64,000 bases of DNA from CBDCME01 sp965218865 (GCA_965218865.1 CBDCME010000076.1:1-64000), one strand, 5' to 3'; positions 28,591 through 37,918 are shown, counted from the first letter of the stretch. A program made the numbers and translations. Notes: generated by a model from the letters alone, not told the origin.

Positions 28591-29479
28591 GTGCGCCGGG
28601 GAGGTTATCGGCCTGGTCTCACGACCAGGCAATCGATGTCGCGCGCGCTGAGTTCCCGGCACAGATCCTTGGCCGATTTCTCGCTCGCAAGAGGTCCGGC
28701 GCGAAGGCGATAGTAGACGCCGCCTTCCGATCCCCGGTCGGTTCGTTCCACGATTTCCTCGAGTTCACCAAGGAGATCCGCGTGGGCATCCTTTAGCCGT
28801 TGCCAGTGCTCTTGGGCGTTTTCGGCGCTGCGGTAGGCCGCGATTTGGATCACGAAATTTTCCTCTGACTCGATCGGCTCGGCGGAGGGGATCGGGTCGG
28901 ATTTGGCGGTGTCCTCCGTTATCTCCGGCTTGACCGAGGGGGCGGGGATCGCGGCGGGTTCGGCGGTGTCCTTCACGGCGGGAGGAGCCTTATCGGGTTC
29001 CGCCCGATTGGCGCCGGCGGCGGGGTGATCGGGTACGGTTCTGGCCTCCGGGGGCGGCGGCGACCGCAGCGGGATGGAGGTTATCTGGTCGGTCAGGTCG
29101 ATGTTTTTCGGGTCCAGGTTGCGAAGATAGGCGAGATTATTCTGCACCAACTCTTCCGGCAGATCATGCCGGGTCAGGCGTTCGACGTTCTTGAGATCCC
29201 CCTTCAGGGCGTAAAGAAGAGCGAGGTTCTGGCGGATTTGCGGACTCGACGTGGCGCGCGTCGCCTGTTGTTCGAGTATGGCGATGCCGCCCGCGAGATC
29301 CCCCGCCAACGCCCGTGATAGGGCGACGTTGTTGAGTACCGACGGGTTTTGGGGCGAAAGCGATAGGGCCGTGTCGTACCGCTCTTGCGCCTTCCCGGGA
29401 TCGCCGAGGAAATCGTGGGCGATGCCCAGGGCGGAATGGATCTCCCAATCCTTGGGTTCCATCTCCAGCGCCTGAGTAA

Positions 29480-30647
29480 TACCAACCGCCCCAGAGTTTG
29501 ACTCGCGCAAAGGTTTACACGCTAGGTTTTGTGTGATTCAAGGTTGTTGGCAACAAGGGAGTGTGTTCAATGCCAACGATTCCTTTGCGAAACGACTTTG
29601 ATGCTGAAAGAGTCCGTGTTCTTGCGGCACGGAGCGATGATGGGAACCAGGCGCGACGGCTTTTGTCGATGGCGGCCATCTACGATGGGATGGATCGAGC
29701 GTGCGCGGCGGGTATTGGCGGCATGGATCGGCAGACGTTGCGGGACTGGGTTCACCGGTTCAACGCGGGAGGTCCGGCCGGTCTGATCGACCGCAAGCCG
29801 AACGGGGCGTTGCGTCGGTTGACGCCGTCGCAAATGGCGGCGCTTTCGCGGGCTATCGAGGCCGGTCCCGATCCCGAACGGGATGGGGTCGTGCGCTGGC
29901 GCTGCATCGATCTCAAGCAACTGATCCGAACGCGCTTCGGCGTGGACTATCACGAGCGGAGCGTCGGCAAGCTGCTGGCCGCGCTCGGGTTCTCGCATAT
30001 TTCCGCGCGCCCGCGCCACGTCGGCCAGGATGCGCGGGCACAGGAGGAATTTAAAAAAAAGTTTTCCCGAACACTTGGCGAAAATCGTAGCGGCACAGCC
30101 ACCGGACACGCCCATCGAGGTTTGGTTTCAAGATGAAATGCGCGTCGGCCAGAAGAACAGCCTGGTGCGCCAGTGGGCCCCAAAGGGATCGCGCCCGCGC
30201 CAGGTCAAGGACCTACGGACCTCTTCGGCGTATCTCTTCGGCGCCATCTGCCCCGAGCGCGGTGAGGGCGCGGCGCTGGTCATGCCGCGCGCCAATACTG
30301 AAGCCATGGACCTGCATCTCGAGGAAATCAGCCGGGCCGTTGCCCCAAACGCCCATGCCGTCGTGCTGCTCGACCAAGCCGCATGGCACACCACTGCCAA
30401 ACTCGGCATCCCGGAGAACATCTCCCTCGTGCCTTTGCCACCCAAGTCCCCGGAGCTCAATCCCGCCGAAAATGTCTGGCAATACCTCCGCCAGAACTGG
30501 CTCTCCAATCGTGTCTTCGACTCCTATGAAGCCATCGTCGAGGCCTCTTGCCAAGCCTGGAACAACCTGACCGACCAACCTTGGAAGATCATGTCCATCG
30601 GCCTCAGAGCGTGGGCTCGCACAAGTCAATGTTAAGGGCGGTTGGTA
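29480..30647 (+). mobile_element. IS630-type element A, copy 2 (1,168 bp) inside the TPR-SPOR gene
   Basis: The ends TACCAACCGCCCC and GGGCGGTTGGTA are flanked by TAA at 29477-29479 and 30648-30650. Orientation is opposite to copy 1, yet the flanking triplet is TAA on the same strand. This shows that the extra A belongs to the target and not to the element. Confidence 0.93.
29570..30635 (+). CDS. IS630-type transposase in two overlapping frames (copy 2)
   Basis: OrfA (ATG 29570, preceded by AAGGGAG) carries HTH segments and ends at 30136. OrfB overlaps it from about 30030 and carries the DDE triad (FQDEMRVGQ, LLDQAAWHT, PELNPAENVW). At 30053-30060 a run of eight A (after TTT) lets frame 1 pass into frame +1, giving the continuous sequence EEFKKSFPEHLAKIV. 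All four copies keep this arrangement. Production of a fused protein by transcriptional slippage or programmed frameshifting is therefore likely. The product should cut and paste the element. Confidence 0.85.
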
Positions 30648-31114
30648 TAAGGGGCACGATCGCCTTTTCGGCTTGCCCCGCCGCCAACCAAGCTTTACCC
30701 AGCTCGGCCAATATCTGGACCTCGGCTGGATGCGCGAGTGTGGATTTCGACAACAGATCGATCGCCTGTCGCGATTGGCCGGTGTAGCGGAGATTTCGCC
30801 CGAGGCCCACGATCGCCGTCACGTCGTCGGGATCGCGGTCGTAGAGGCTCTGGTAGTAGGCCGCGGCGGCGGAATAGTTGTACGAACTCGTCGAAATATC
30901 CGCGGCGTTGCGGAGAAATGAGCCGATCGCCTCGGACTCGCTCTTCGGCTCGTTGCTCGGGGTTTCACAGGCGCTCAATACGAGGCCGACGATGAAGACC
31001 GCGGCCATGGGGCCCGAATCCCAGCGACCGACCCGTCGCCGGGCGAGGCAACGGCATCGCGCGGATTCAATGTATGTCAACACCAAACGGCAAAACCTCA
31101 CGGGCGCCACGGCC

Positions 31115-31223
31115 CTAGTGCACCGGCGCATTCACTTCGTTCACGCCCCCGTGCACCAGGCCTTTGTCGATGCATCAACTTTCCAAACTTCGGCTGTCGC
31201 CTCCGTTTGGGTCAATGCACTAG
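31115..31223. repeat. 109-bp repeat P2, copy 1
   Basis: The element begins CTAGTGCACCGGCGC and ends TGCACTAG, so its first and last eight bases are inverted repeats. The copy at 41615-41723 is identical except for one A/G change near the right end. It lies about 100 bp upstream of the TPR-SPOR lipoprotein start, in its promoter region. It has no coding frame of note and looks like a non-autonomous mobile element. Confidence 0.8.
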
Positions 31224-31528
31224 GAAGGGAACCATGGCGGGACCCGACGGCACGTGGGCTTCGCTTCGGTTCCGGCCGGCGATGGTGCTTCTTGGTGATG
31301 ACACAGTCAACATTCAGTCTCTATATCGGCGATGCGGAAGGATTTTAGTAAGGCTTGAAGGTTACAACGACAGTCTTGTAAAAAGCAAAGGCGCAGTGGG
31401 AAGATTTCAGGCGGCGGCATTTCAACGCGGTCGGAACGGCGCTTCGCGCGCGGTCCCTGGTCGAGGAATAATGGCTACGTCGTTTTCTCGCGTACGGTTC
31501 GAATTAAGGTCGCAGAGGGACCGCGAAA
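31224..31528. other. 305-bp gap without a recognisable gene
   Basis: Short frames only. This segment should contain the promoter of the pentapeptide-repeat gene. No box or hairpin stood out. Confidence 0.4.
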
Positions 31529-32449
31529 ATGATCGATTCATTGGTTGCCGCATTCATGGTGATGTTGCTTTTCGTCACTGTCGGACTGACCTTGATTTGG
31601 CTTTGGTGGACGTACTGGCGGGCCCGGGGGGACCGGTACTTGGCGGATGTTCAGCATGAGGGTGAACAGGCTCAAATCGCAACCAATTACATCCGTACAA
31701 TTCCCGTTCTCATCGGTGGCATAGCGGTCTTTGCCGCGGGCATTCTGGTTTTCACGATTTTTTTCCAACCCGAGCCGGCTCCTCCGGAAAAATCGGCGAG
31801 GATGGTCGATCCTTCCTTGCTGACCTCTGAAATCTTTGGCGCTGAAGATCTTTCTGGACATGAGGGGGACGGCGAGAGCGGCGATGCCGAAGCCCTGCGT
31901 CAACGTTACGAGCAGGCGATGGAAGGCTTGGGGAACAGTAACGCGATCGTTGTGTTGAGCAGTATTTTCGTGCTTGAACGCATTGCCATTGGTGATCAGG
32001 AATATCATTGGCTGGTTGTCGAAAAATTGACCGACTACGTGCGCAAGATCTCACCGAACGATAACGGCGGCAAATCTCGCGGGGTACGAGATATCGTGCA
32101 GGCGATTGTCACGGTGATCGGGCGGCGAAATCTTGCCCATGCGGAACTGGGCAAGATCAAGTTGCGCGATGCCGATCTGTCCGGGATTATCATGCGTCGG
32201 GCCGATCTCGGCGGCGTCGATTTCAATCGCACCGATTTTCGGGACGCCGATTTGGGGGCCGCCCTGTTGATCGAAGCCGACCTTTCGAAAACCAATCTTC
32301 AGGACACGCGTTTTGTCGACGCGGACTTGAGTGCGGCGGATCTTCGCGGGGCCAAAAACCTTGTCCAGGAGCAACTTGACCAGGGTTGCGGCGATCAATA
32401 CACCAAGTTGCCCGAGGGATTAACGATCAGTTTTTGCCAGCCCGATTAG
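31529..32449 (+). CDS. Membrane-anchored pentapeptide-repeat protein
   Basis: A 306-residue protein with two N-terminal membrane helices (VAAFMVMLLFVTVGLTLIWLWW and IPVLIGGIAVFAAGILVFTIFF), a helical middle part (about 115-200), and a C-terminal run of pentapeptide repeats of the A(D/N)LxX type (LRDADLSGIIMRRADLGGVD, FRDADLGAALLIEADLS, FVDADLSAADLRGA). Pentapeptide repeats fold as a right-handed quadrilateral beta-helix. Here the domain would sit in the cytoplasm behind the membrane anchor. The role is unknown. No neighbouring gene shares its strand closely enough to call an operon. Confidence 0.8.
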   Translation: MIDSLVAAFMVMLLFVTVGLTLIWLWWTYWRARGDRYLADVQHEGEQAQIATNYIRTIPVLIGGIAVFAAGILVFTIFFQPEPAPPEKSARMVDPSLLTSEIFGAEDLSGHEGDGESGDAEALRQRYEQAMEGLGNSNAIVVLSSIFVLERIAIGDQEYHWLVVEKLTDYVRKISPNDNGGKSRGVRDIVQAIVTVIGRRNLAHAELGKIKLRDADLSGIIMRRADLGGVDFNRTDFRDADLGAALLIEADLSKTNLQDTRFVDADLSAADLRGAKNLVQEQLDQGCGDQYTKLPEGLTISFCQPD

Positions 32450-32633
32450 GTTCCGGCCAAGCGCGTCGGCGGGGCGAATCGATCCGGATTAGCTCGCCGA
32501 CGCCGGTCGCCGCTCGGACACGATGACCCTGATCTCGCGCGAAATCCCGTTGGGGGGGGATTCCCGATCTCTCATTGCGGTAACTCTGATATCATCGGCC
32601 GTAACGTTTGGTAATTGGTAGGGAGTGCGGATC

Positions 32634-32894
32634 ATGATCAAAATCTTTGTTCTCACCGTGTTCTTGGTCGCCGTGAGCCTGCCTGCCTTGGCCTGCCGGG
32701 GCAGCGCCGAGTTTCCGCAGGCCTTGCAAACTTTGGCCCAAGCTGAGATGCCCGAAGACCAAAAGTTGAACATACGGGCGCGTCTCCGGGAGGCCGAGGC
32801 CCTGCACAGCCGGGGGCATGAAGAGGGGAACGGCGCCATGATGGGCAGGGCGTTGATGGTTCTCGACGACGTCAAGGCGAAAATGGCCAAATAA
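32634..32894 (+). CDS. Small secreted protein of unknown function
   Basis: The 86-residue product begins with a signal peptide (MIKIFVLTVFLVAVSLPALA, likely cut before CRGS). The mature part is short, helical and charged (LNIRARLREAEALHSRGHEE, ALMVLDDVKAKMAK) with a single Cys at the predicted mature N-terminus, so a lipoprotein is also possible. GGGAG ends eight bases before the ATG at 32634 and argues against the GTG at 32625. It precedes the sugar dehydrogenase gene by 19 bp on the same strand, suggesting joint transcription and a periplasmic setting. Confidence 0.65.
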   Translation: MIKIFVLTVFLVAVSLPALACRGSAEFPQALQTLAQAEMPEDQKLNIRARLREAEALHSRGHEEGNGAMMGRALMVLDDVKAKMAK

Positions 32895-32913
32895 TCCGGA
32901 TTGTTGGTCCCGC

Positions 32914-34125
32914 ATGTGTACCGGTCTGCGACCGGTTATGACCGCGCGTCTTATCGGTTTCGCCGTGGCGGTGGGTTTTTGGGGAGCGGTGGTCGCGCAG
33001 CCGGTCGTGGGGCCGGACGAACCCCAAGGTCTCGAGGATATCTACGTCCCCGAACCGGAGGGCGTGCGCGCGGTGGCCTGGGTCCAGGGCCTCGAGGTAC
33101 CGTGGTCGCTCGTATTTTTGCCGGATGGCCGGGCACTCGTCAGTGAACGTCCGGGTCGCATCCGCTTGATCCGGGACGGGGTTCTCTCAGCCAAGAATTA
33201 CGCCACCGTAAAGGTTAGCGAAGGTCTGGCCGGAATCTTCGATATCGTGATCAAGGCCGTTGTCGGCGGCGAAGGCGGTCTCATGGGTCTTGCCCTCCAC
33301 CCGGACTTTCCGAACCCGCCCTTTGTCTATGCCATGCACACGTATCAGAGCTCCGAGGGGCCGAAGAACCAGGTCGTCCGCTTTCGGGATCTCGGTGACC
33401 ATGGGGAGTTCGCGGGCGTGATCATCGATGGCATCCCGGGGGGGCTCAACCACAACGGCGGGCGCATCGCCTTCGGGCCGGACGGAATGCTCTACGTCGC
33501 GACCGGGGAAACATTTCACTCCGAGTTTGCTCCCGACCTCGATTCCCTGGGCGGAAAGATTTTGCGTCTGACCGCGGAAGGAGAAATTCCCACCGACAAT
33601 CCGTTTCCGGGACTGCCGGTATATTCCTTCGGTCACCGCAATCCCCAGGGTCTTGCCTGGCACCCCGAAACCGGTGATCTGTTCGCCTCCGAGCACGGTC
33701 CGTCCAGCGAATTCGGCCTTTTCGCGCACGATGAAATCAATATCATACGGCGGGGCGGCGACTACGGCTGGCCCCACGCCGTCGGGGCGCCCGGACGGGC
33801 GCCCTACGCCGATCCCCTGGTGGTTTGGAAGCATAAAACGACCCCACCGGGCGGAATCGCCTTCCACGATGGCGATCTCTACGTCGCGACTCTGAAAAGC
33901 GAGGCCCTGGTGCGGGTGGGCTTGGCCAGGGCGGGCGACGGTTTCCGGGTCGAGCGAATCGAACGCTGGTTCTCGGATAACCCTCACGAAGGGCGCTTCG
34001 GTCGTATCCGCGACGTCGTCGCCGGGCCCGGCGGTATGTTGTATTTTCTGACCAGCAATCGTGACGGCAGGGGTCGGCCACGCGGGGGCGGCGACACAAT
34101 TTACCGCCTCGAATCGAATCCTTGA
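32914..34125 (+). CDS. PQQ-dependent sugar dehydrogenase (GSDH/YliI family)
   Basis: This 403-residue secreted beta-propeller is of the glucose/sorbosone dehydrogenase (soluble aldose dehydrogenase) family, which oxidises aldose sugars with PQQ in the periplasm. The family track is clear: LEVPWSLVFLPDGRALVSERPGRIRLI, GGEGGLMGLALHPDFP, NHNGGRIAFGPDGMLYVATGE, FGHRNPQGLAWHPETGDLFASEHGP and DEINIIRRGGDYGWP. The His of EGGLMGL...H and the Arg/Asn of GHRNPQG are the catalytic and PQQ-contact positions. A signal peptide precedes the mature part; starts at 32914 or 32938 are both possible. Confidence 0.9.
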   Translation: MCTGLRPVMTARLIGFAVAVGFWGAVVAQPVVGPDEPQGLEDIYVPEPEGVRAVAWVQGLEVPWSLVFLPDGRALVSERPGRIRLIRDGVLSAKNYATVKVSEGLAGIFDIVIKAVVGGEGGLMGLALHPDFPNPPFVYAMHTYQSSEGPKNQVVRFRDLGDHGEFAGVIIDGIPGGLNHNGGRIAFGPDGMLYVATGETFHSEFAPDLDSLGGKILRLTAEGEIPTDNPFPGLPVYSFGHRNPQGLAWHPETGDLFASEHGPSSEFGLFAHDEINIIRRGGDYGWPHAVGAPGRAPYADPLVVWKHKTTPPGGIAFHDGDLYVATLKSEALVRVGLARAGDGFRVERIERWFSDNPHEGRFGRIRDVVAGPGGMLYFLTSNRDGRGRPRGGGDTIYRLESNP

Positions 34126-34253
34126 GACCGAGCTGACGAATGTTTCCCGGGGCCGGGCGCCGAACGCCCTGGTTTCACCAGTTTCTCGTCCTGACCGTGA
34201 ATCCCGCTCCGCACCCCTTCACCCCCGCCATCTCGAATTGCGTGCCCGGTAAG

Positions 34254-34385
34254 TGTCTGTTTGAAAATGCGTGTCCGCGCATTTTTTGCGTCTGATCCGG
34301 CCCCCTCCCGGCCACCCACGAGAGGTTGCTGATATGGGTGGCCGGGAGCGGGCGGGGGCCGGCGCCGCGAGTTTTCGAACAGACA
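34254..34385. repeat. Compound palindromic element P1, copy 2
   Basis: A 132-bp copy with outer inverted repeats TGTCTGTTTGAAAA and TTTTCGAACAGACA. The outer arms are in the opposite order to those of the copy at 36245-36377, but the central loop (CACGAGAGGTTGCTGAT) reads in the same direction in both. The loop is therefore flipped relative to the arms. Confidence 0.85.
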
Positions 34386-34569
34386 GTAAGAAAAAGTAAA
34401 CGGCTTGGGTCGACGATTTGACCAAACCGGCAGGAGCGGTATCGGAAACACTGAAATTCCCCCCATATTTAAAGGTCTTCCCGATGACTCGGCGCTTTTC
34501 TCGGGAAGATACCGCCCACGGAAAACACGATACGGCCCGACCGGTCGATCAAACCACGAGGAAATCATT

Positions 34570-35346
34570 ATGATCAATGCACAAGAACTTACGGAGGAAA
34601 AGTACGCGGTGCTCGAGAAGGCCGTACGGCAGACCGAGCAGGGACGGACGTTCCTTGCCGAACACGCTCGGCGCCAACGTGTCGTCAGCTCCGACGAAGT
34701 CTTACGCGCGATCAAGGGGATCCGTGAGACCATGTCCGGAAATAGGTCCTCGACGCACGTAAAATTCTTGCGTCACGAACTCCAGGAGATGAGTTCCTCG
34801 ATAGCCCGGGCTCGGAATGAAATTGCCGCGATCAAACCGGCCGACGATGGTGACAACCGCATCATGGCGGCGACCGAGGAACTCGACGCCATCGTGACCG
34901 CGACCGAGCGGGCCACCAACGATATCCTTGGCGCCGCGGAAAATCTCCAGGAAATCGCCGGAAAGTTACGCACCTCGGGCACCGACACGGATGTGTGCGA
35001 CACACTCGAGAATCACGCCACCAATATCTTCATGGCTTGCTCCTTTCAGGACATCACCGGGCAACGGACGACCAAGGTGGTGAATGTGTTGCGCTATCTA
35101 GAGCAGCGTGTCACCGCGATGATCAAGCTTTGGAATGTCGTTGACGCCGATGACACGAACGAAAACATCGAAAACCATCGGCCCGACGCTCATTTGCTCC
35201 AGGGCCCGCAAGATTCCGGCATCACACAGGACGAAGTCAACCGGATGATCGAGGAAGGACCGTTCGAGGTTTTCTCCAAGACAACGGAAGCGGCACCTCG
35301 AAATGGCGCCGCGGAGGAAATTCGGGAGGTTTCGGCAACAGAATAG
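34570..35346 (+). CDS. cheZ: CheZ-family protein phosphatase
   Basis: A 258-residue helical protein with the CheZ core motif ACSFQDITGQRTTKVV (about 158-173), where the D and Q of DITGQ are the residues that dephosphorylate CheY-P. Upstream helices (ATEELDAIVTATERATNDIL) match the four-helix bundle of CheZ. It would terminate the chemotaxis signal in the cytoplasm. GAGGAA precedes the ATG at 34570. No other chemotaxis gene lies nearby, so this is an orphan. The C-terminal tail lacks an obvious CheY-binding helix, so partner and role are inferred from the core motif only. Confidence 0.8.
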   Translation: MINAQELTEEKYAVLEKAVRQTEQGRTFLAEHARRQRVVSSDEVLRAIKGIRETMSGNRSSTHVKFLRHELQEMSSSIARARNEIAAIKPADDGDNRIMAATEELDAIVTATERATNDILGAAENLQEIAGKLRTSGTDTDVCDTLENHATNIFMACSFQDITGQRTTKVVNVLRYLEQRVTAMIKLWNVVDADDTNENIENHRPDAHLLQGPQDSGITQDEVNRMIEEGPFEVFSKTTEAAPRNGAAEEIREVSATE

Positions 35347-35694
35347 AGGTCTAACGGCCGCCGCGCGGCCGACGAACAACCCAGCACCCAGGACAATATC
35401 GACTTGTCCCTTGACCCCGGCCCACCGGACTGATTTCCCGGCTCGGCGCCGGGGCGATCCGGTGTCTTGCTGGTCGGCGTCGAATTGTCGTAAAAGGTGG
35501 TGCTGCACGAGCCGACGGCCCGGAAAGGGGCCGGCAGCCTCTTGTTCGCAATGATCCCGGGTCCCGTTCCTGGGCTGGTGGACCCCGTCCGCTGGGGCGC
35601 GTTTTGGCGCGGGCGGAAACTCGGCGATGAGAACGGGCGCGGCACCAGCCGCCAAACGTTCTGTGTTCCATCGACAATCCTGGAGACTCGCGCC
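35347..35694. other. 348-bp gap without a recognisable gene
   Basis: GC-rich sequence between the CheZ-like and thioredoxin-like genes. A hairpin GGCCGCCGCGCGGCC lies near 35356 but has no T-run. No coding frame with family similarity was seen. Confidence 0.4.
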
Positions 35695-36243
35695 ATGTCG
35701 TCAAAATACACCCTTGCCCCCGAGTGGCGGGTACAGCAATGGTTCAACACCAAGCAGCCGCTCGAACTCGCCGATCTGCGTGGGAAGGTCGTCGTATTGC
35801 ACACCTTCCAGATGTTATGTCCCGGTTGCGTCATGTACGGGCTGCCGCAAGCGCAAAAAGTCCACGGCATGTTTCCGAAAACGGACGTCGCCGTGATTGG
35901 CCTACATACGGTATTCGAACATCACGAGGCCATGACACCGATCGCCCTGGAGGCGTTTATCCACGAGTACCGGTTAAGCTTCCCGATCGGCGTCGACCAG
36001 CCCAGCGAACCGGAAGGCGTTCCTTATACGATGCGGACCTACGGCTTTCGCGGCACCCCCAGCTTGGTCCTGATCGACCGGGAGGGATACGTGCGCAAGC
36101 ACGGCTTTGGCCGCGAAGACGACATGCAGGTCGGTGCCGAAATCGCGGCCCTGGTCAATGCTTCCGAGGCTGTCGCCAGCGAACGCGGCAGCGCCGAGAA
36201 GGCCAGTGATCCGGGGTGCGACGATGGCGCCTGTTCAACCTGA
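35695..36243 (+). CDS. Thioredoxin-like (redoxin/TlpA-type) protein
   Basis: A 182-residue protein with a thioredoxin fold: ELADLRGKVVVLHTFQMLCPGCVMYG contains the CPGC active site after beta-1, and the cis-Pro loop is GFRGTPSLVLIDREG. It has no signal peptide, so it is probably cytoplasmic, and it resembles the alkyl hydroperoxide reductase/TlpA group. The C-terminal tail ends GCDDGACST with two further cysteines. The TGA at 36241-36243 lies directly against a P1 palindrome, whose first base is 36245, so the original 3' flank has been replaced. Confidence 0.82.
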   Translation: MSSKYTLAPEWRVQQWFNTKQPLELADLRGKVVVLHTFQMLCPGCVMYGLPQAQKVHGMFPKTDVAVIGLHTVFEHHEAMTPIALEAFIHEYRLSFPIGVDQPSEPEGVPYTMRTYGFRGTPSLVLIDREGYVRKHGFGREDDMQVGAEIAALVNASEAVASERGSAEKASDPGCDDGACST

Positions 36244-36244
36244 C

Positions 36245-36377
36245 TGTCTGTTCGAAAACTCGCGGCGCCGGCCCCCGCCCCCTCCCGGCCACCCACGAGA
36301 GGTTGCTGATAGGGGTGGCCGGGAGGGGGCGGGGGACAGACGCAAAAAATGCGCGGACGCGCATTTTCGAACAGACA
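36245..36377. repeat. Compound palindromic element P1, copy 3
   Basis: The best-preserved copy (133 bp): TGTCTGTTCGAAAA at the left and TTTTCGAACAGACA at the right, the long inner inverted repeat CCCCCGCCCCCTCCCGGCC with its complement, and a third small hairpin TGCGCGGACGCGCA. It sits between the stop codons of two convergent genes and may double as a terminator structure. Confidence 0.88.
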
Positions 36378-36409
36378 CTGTGCGGTGAGGAAGCGGCCGA
36401 ACTCGAAGT

Positions 36410-37183
36410 TCAGCCGGATTCTTGTGCCTGCTCCAGCAATCTTTCGAAAGCGTCGCGAGGCACGAAACCTTGGACCAGCTCGTCGCCGACAACCATGCTG
36501 GGGGTGCCGGTGATGCCCAGCCGCTCGGCCAGTTCGCGGTTACGCCTGAGCATTTCGGTGATCTCCGGGGAGTTCATGTCGGTACGGAGCCGTGCCACAT
36601 CCAGGCCCAACCCTCTGCCGAGCGACAATATCCGGTTTTCCGTAAGGGCCCCCGGAGACGACATGAGAGCGTTGTGGTAATTTACGTAGACGTTCTTGTT
36701 CTGCTTCACAGCTGCCAGGGCGGCCCGGGCAGCGAATTCCGATTCCGGGCTCAGGATGGGGAACTCCTTGAAAATGACCCGCACGTTTGAATCAGCCGAA
36801 GCATAATCCATTACGGTGCCAAGAATCTTTTTACAGTAGCCGCAGCGATAGTCGAAAAATTCAACCACTGTAAGATCGGAATTCGGATTTCCGGCGACCG
36901 GGGAGTCGGGATCATCGACGAGCTCGGACCGGTACGCGACGACGGCTTGCCGTTTACGCTGCGTTTGCGACTCCCGCTCACGTTCCTGGTAAATCTTGAA
37001 GGCTTCGACCACGATATCCGGGTTATCCAAGAGGTATTGGCGGATTTTTTCGTTGAATTCGTGGTCGATTCGCGACTCCGACGCGTCATCGGCAATACCA
37101 ACGTTGCCGGCGAGCACGAGAGCGACGGAAACCGCGCCGATAACCAAGCCAAGCGTCACACCACGGAGCGATGGAAATTTCAT
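36410..37183 (-). CDS. DsbA-family periplasmic thiol-disulfide protein
   Basis: This 257-residue exported protein has a signal segment (LGLVIGAVSVALVLAG) and a helical N-terminal extension (DHEFNEKIRQYLLDNPDIVVEAFKIYQ) typical of the Com1/ScsC-like branch. A DsbA domain follows with active site FFDYRCGYCKK and cis-Pro loop GITGTPSMVVGDELVQG. It likely oxidises or isomerises cysteines in the periplasm. The ATG at 37183 (MKFPSLRG) is preferred; a GTG at 37195 is four codons upstream. It converges with the thioredoxin-like gene across a P1 palindrome. Confidence 0.88.
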   Translation of the reverse strand: MKFPSLRGVTLGLVIGAVSVALVLAGNVGIADDASESRIDHEFNEKIRQYLLDNPDIVVEAFKIYQERERESQTQRKRQAVVAYRSELVDDPDSPVAGNPNSDLTVVEFFDYRCGYCKKILGTVMDYASADSNVRVIFKEFPILSPESEFAARAALAAVKQNKNVYVNYHNALMSSPGALTENRILSLGRGLGLDVARLRTDMNSPEITEMLRRNRELAERLGITGTPSMVVGDELVQGFVPRDAFERLLEQAQESG

Positions 37184-37377
37184 GGATGGTCTCACTTTTT
37201 GAAAAGTAATTTCTGTTTCCTCATCATGCCAGCGGGTGGCTCCAAGGGCAAGCCAGTGCTGATTCGGCTTCGCGGGTGTTCACGGAAACGTGAGGTTCGG
37301 CTCTGAAGGAAGGGGGCAAATTCGCGGTGCAGCCGCCGGCGGGAAATCGTTGGGGCGTCTCGTCGAGACCGATCAAA

Positions 37378-37896
37378 GCGGCCCAGAACATGCAAACGCT
37401 CATTCGCGCCCTGTTGGCCTTTTCACGGGTCGACCGGAAAGGCGGCGAATTCGTCGAAACCGATTGCAACGCCGTCCTCGAAAACGTTCTCAACAACCTT
37501 CATGCCGTAATAATGGAATCGGGGGCGACGCTTACGGTCGACTCGCTTCCGACGGTTCTTGCCGATGCGGTCCAGCTTACGAGCGTGTTTCAAAACTTGG
37601 TCGAGAACGCGATCAAATTCTCCGGGGATGAACCAGCCAAGATTCACGTTTCGTCGAAAGACGATGGCGAGGCGCGTATCTTCTCGGTCCGTGACCATGG
37701 TATCGGGATCGACGCGAAAAATGCCGATCGGATCTTTCAGATATTCAAACGCCTGCATTCACAGCAAGAGGTCCCGGGAACGGGCGTCGGTTTGTCAATC
37801 TGCCAAAAAATTGTCGGCCGGCATGGCGGACGAATTTGGGTTGACGCCCCGGAACAGGGCCGTGGCTCTGTTTTCCGCTTCACGATATCCTCTTGA
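37378..37896 (+). pseudogene. Histidine kinase remnant (C-terminal HATPase part)
   Basis: Only the end of the dimerisation domain (MQTLIRALLAFSRV) and the ATP-binding domain remain: N box QNLVENAIKFSG, G1 VRDHGIGID, F box IFQIFKRLH and G2 GTGVGLSICQKIV, ending in FRFTISS. The sequence resembles phytochrome-type kinases such as those paired with Rcp1-like regulators. The phosphoacceptor His and all sensor parts are missing: upstream of about 37378 the similarity stops abruptly. An internal ATG at 37390 could start a short product, but no kinase activity is expected. Confidence 0.75.
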
Positions 37897-37918
37897 GCCA
37901 AGGCAAGGATCAGTAACA

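Larger units (their letters stand above)
28605..31008 (-). pseudogene. TPR-SPOR lipoprotein gene split by an IS630-type element
   Basis: Removing the IS at 29480-30647 with one TAA restores a 410-residue frame; the join reads EKAIVPLTQALEMEPKD. The N-terminus MAAVFIVGLVLSACETP is a lipoprotein signal with lipobox LSAC (Cys14). TPR-like repeats follow (SSYNYSAAAAYYQSLYDRDP, LGRNLRYTGQSRQAIDLLSK, LGIAHDFLGDPGKAQERYD). After a Pro/Glu-rich linker comes a C-terminal SPOR domain (FVIQIAAYRSAENAQEHWQR, YYRLRAGPLASEKSAKDLCR) that in other proteins binds denuded septal peptidoglycan. It is probably outer-membrane attached and related to TadD-like TPR lipoproteins. The insertion falls after about residue 120, so no full product is expected. 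Confidence 0.85.
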
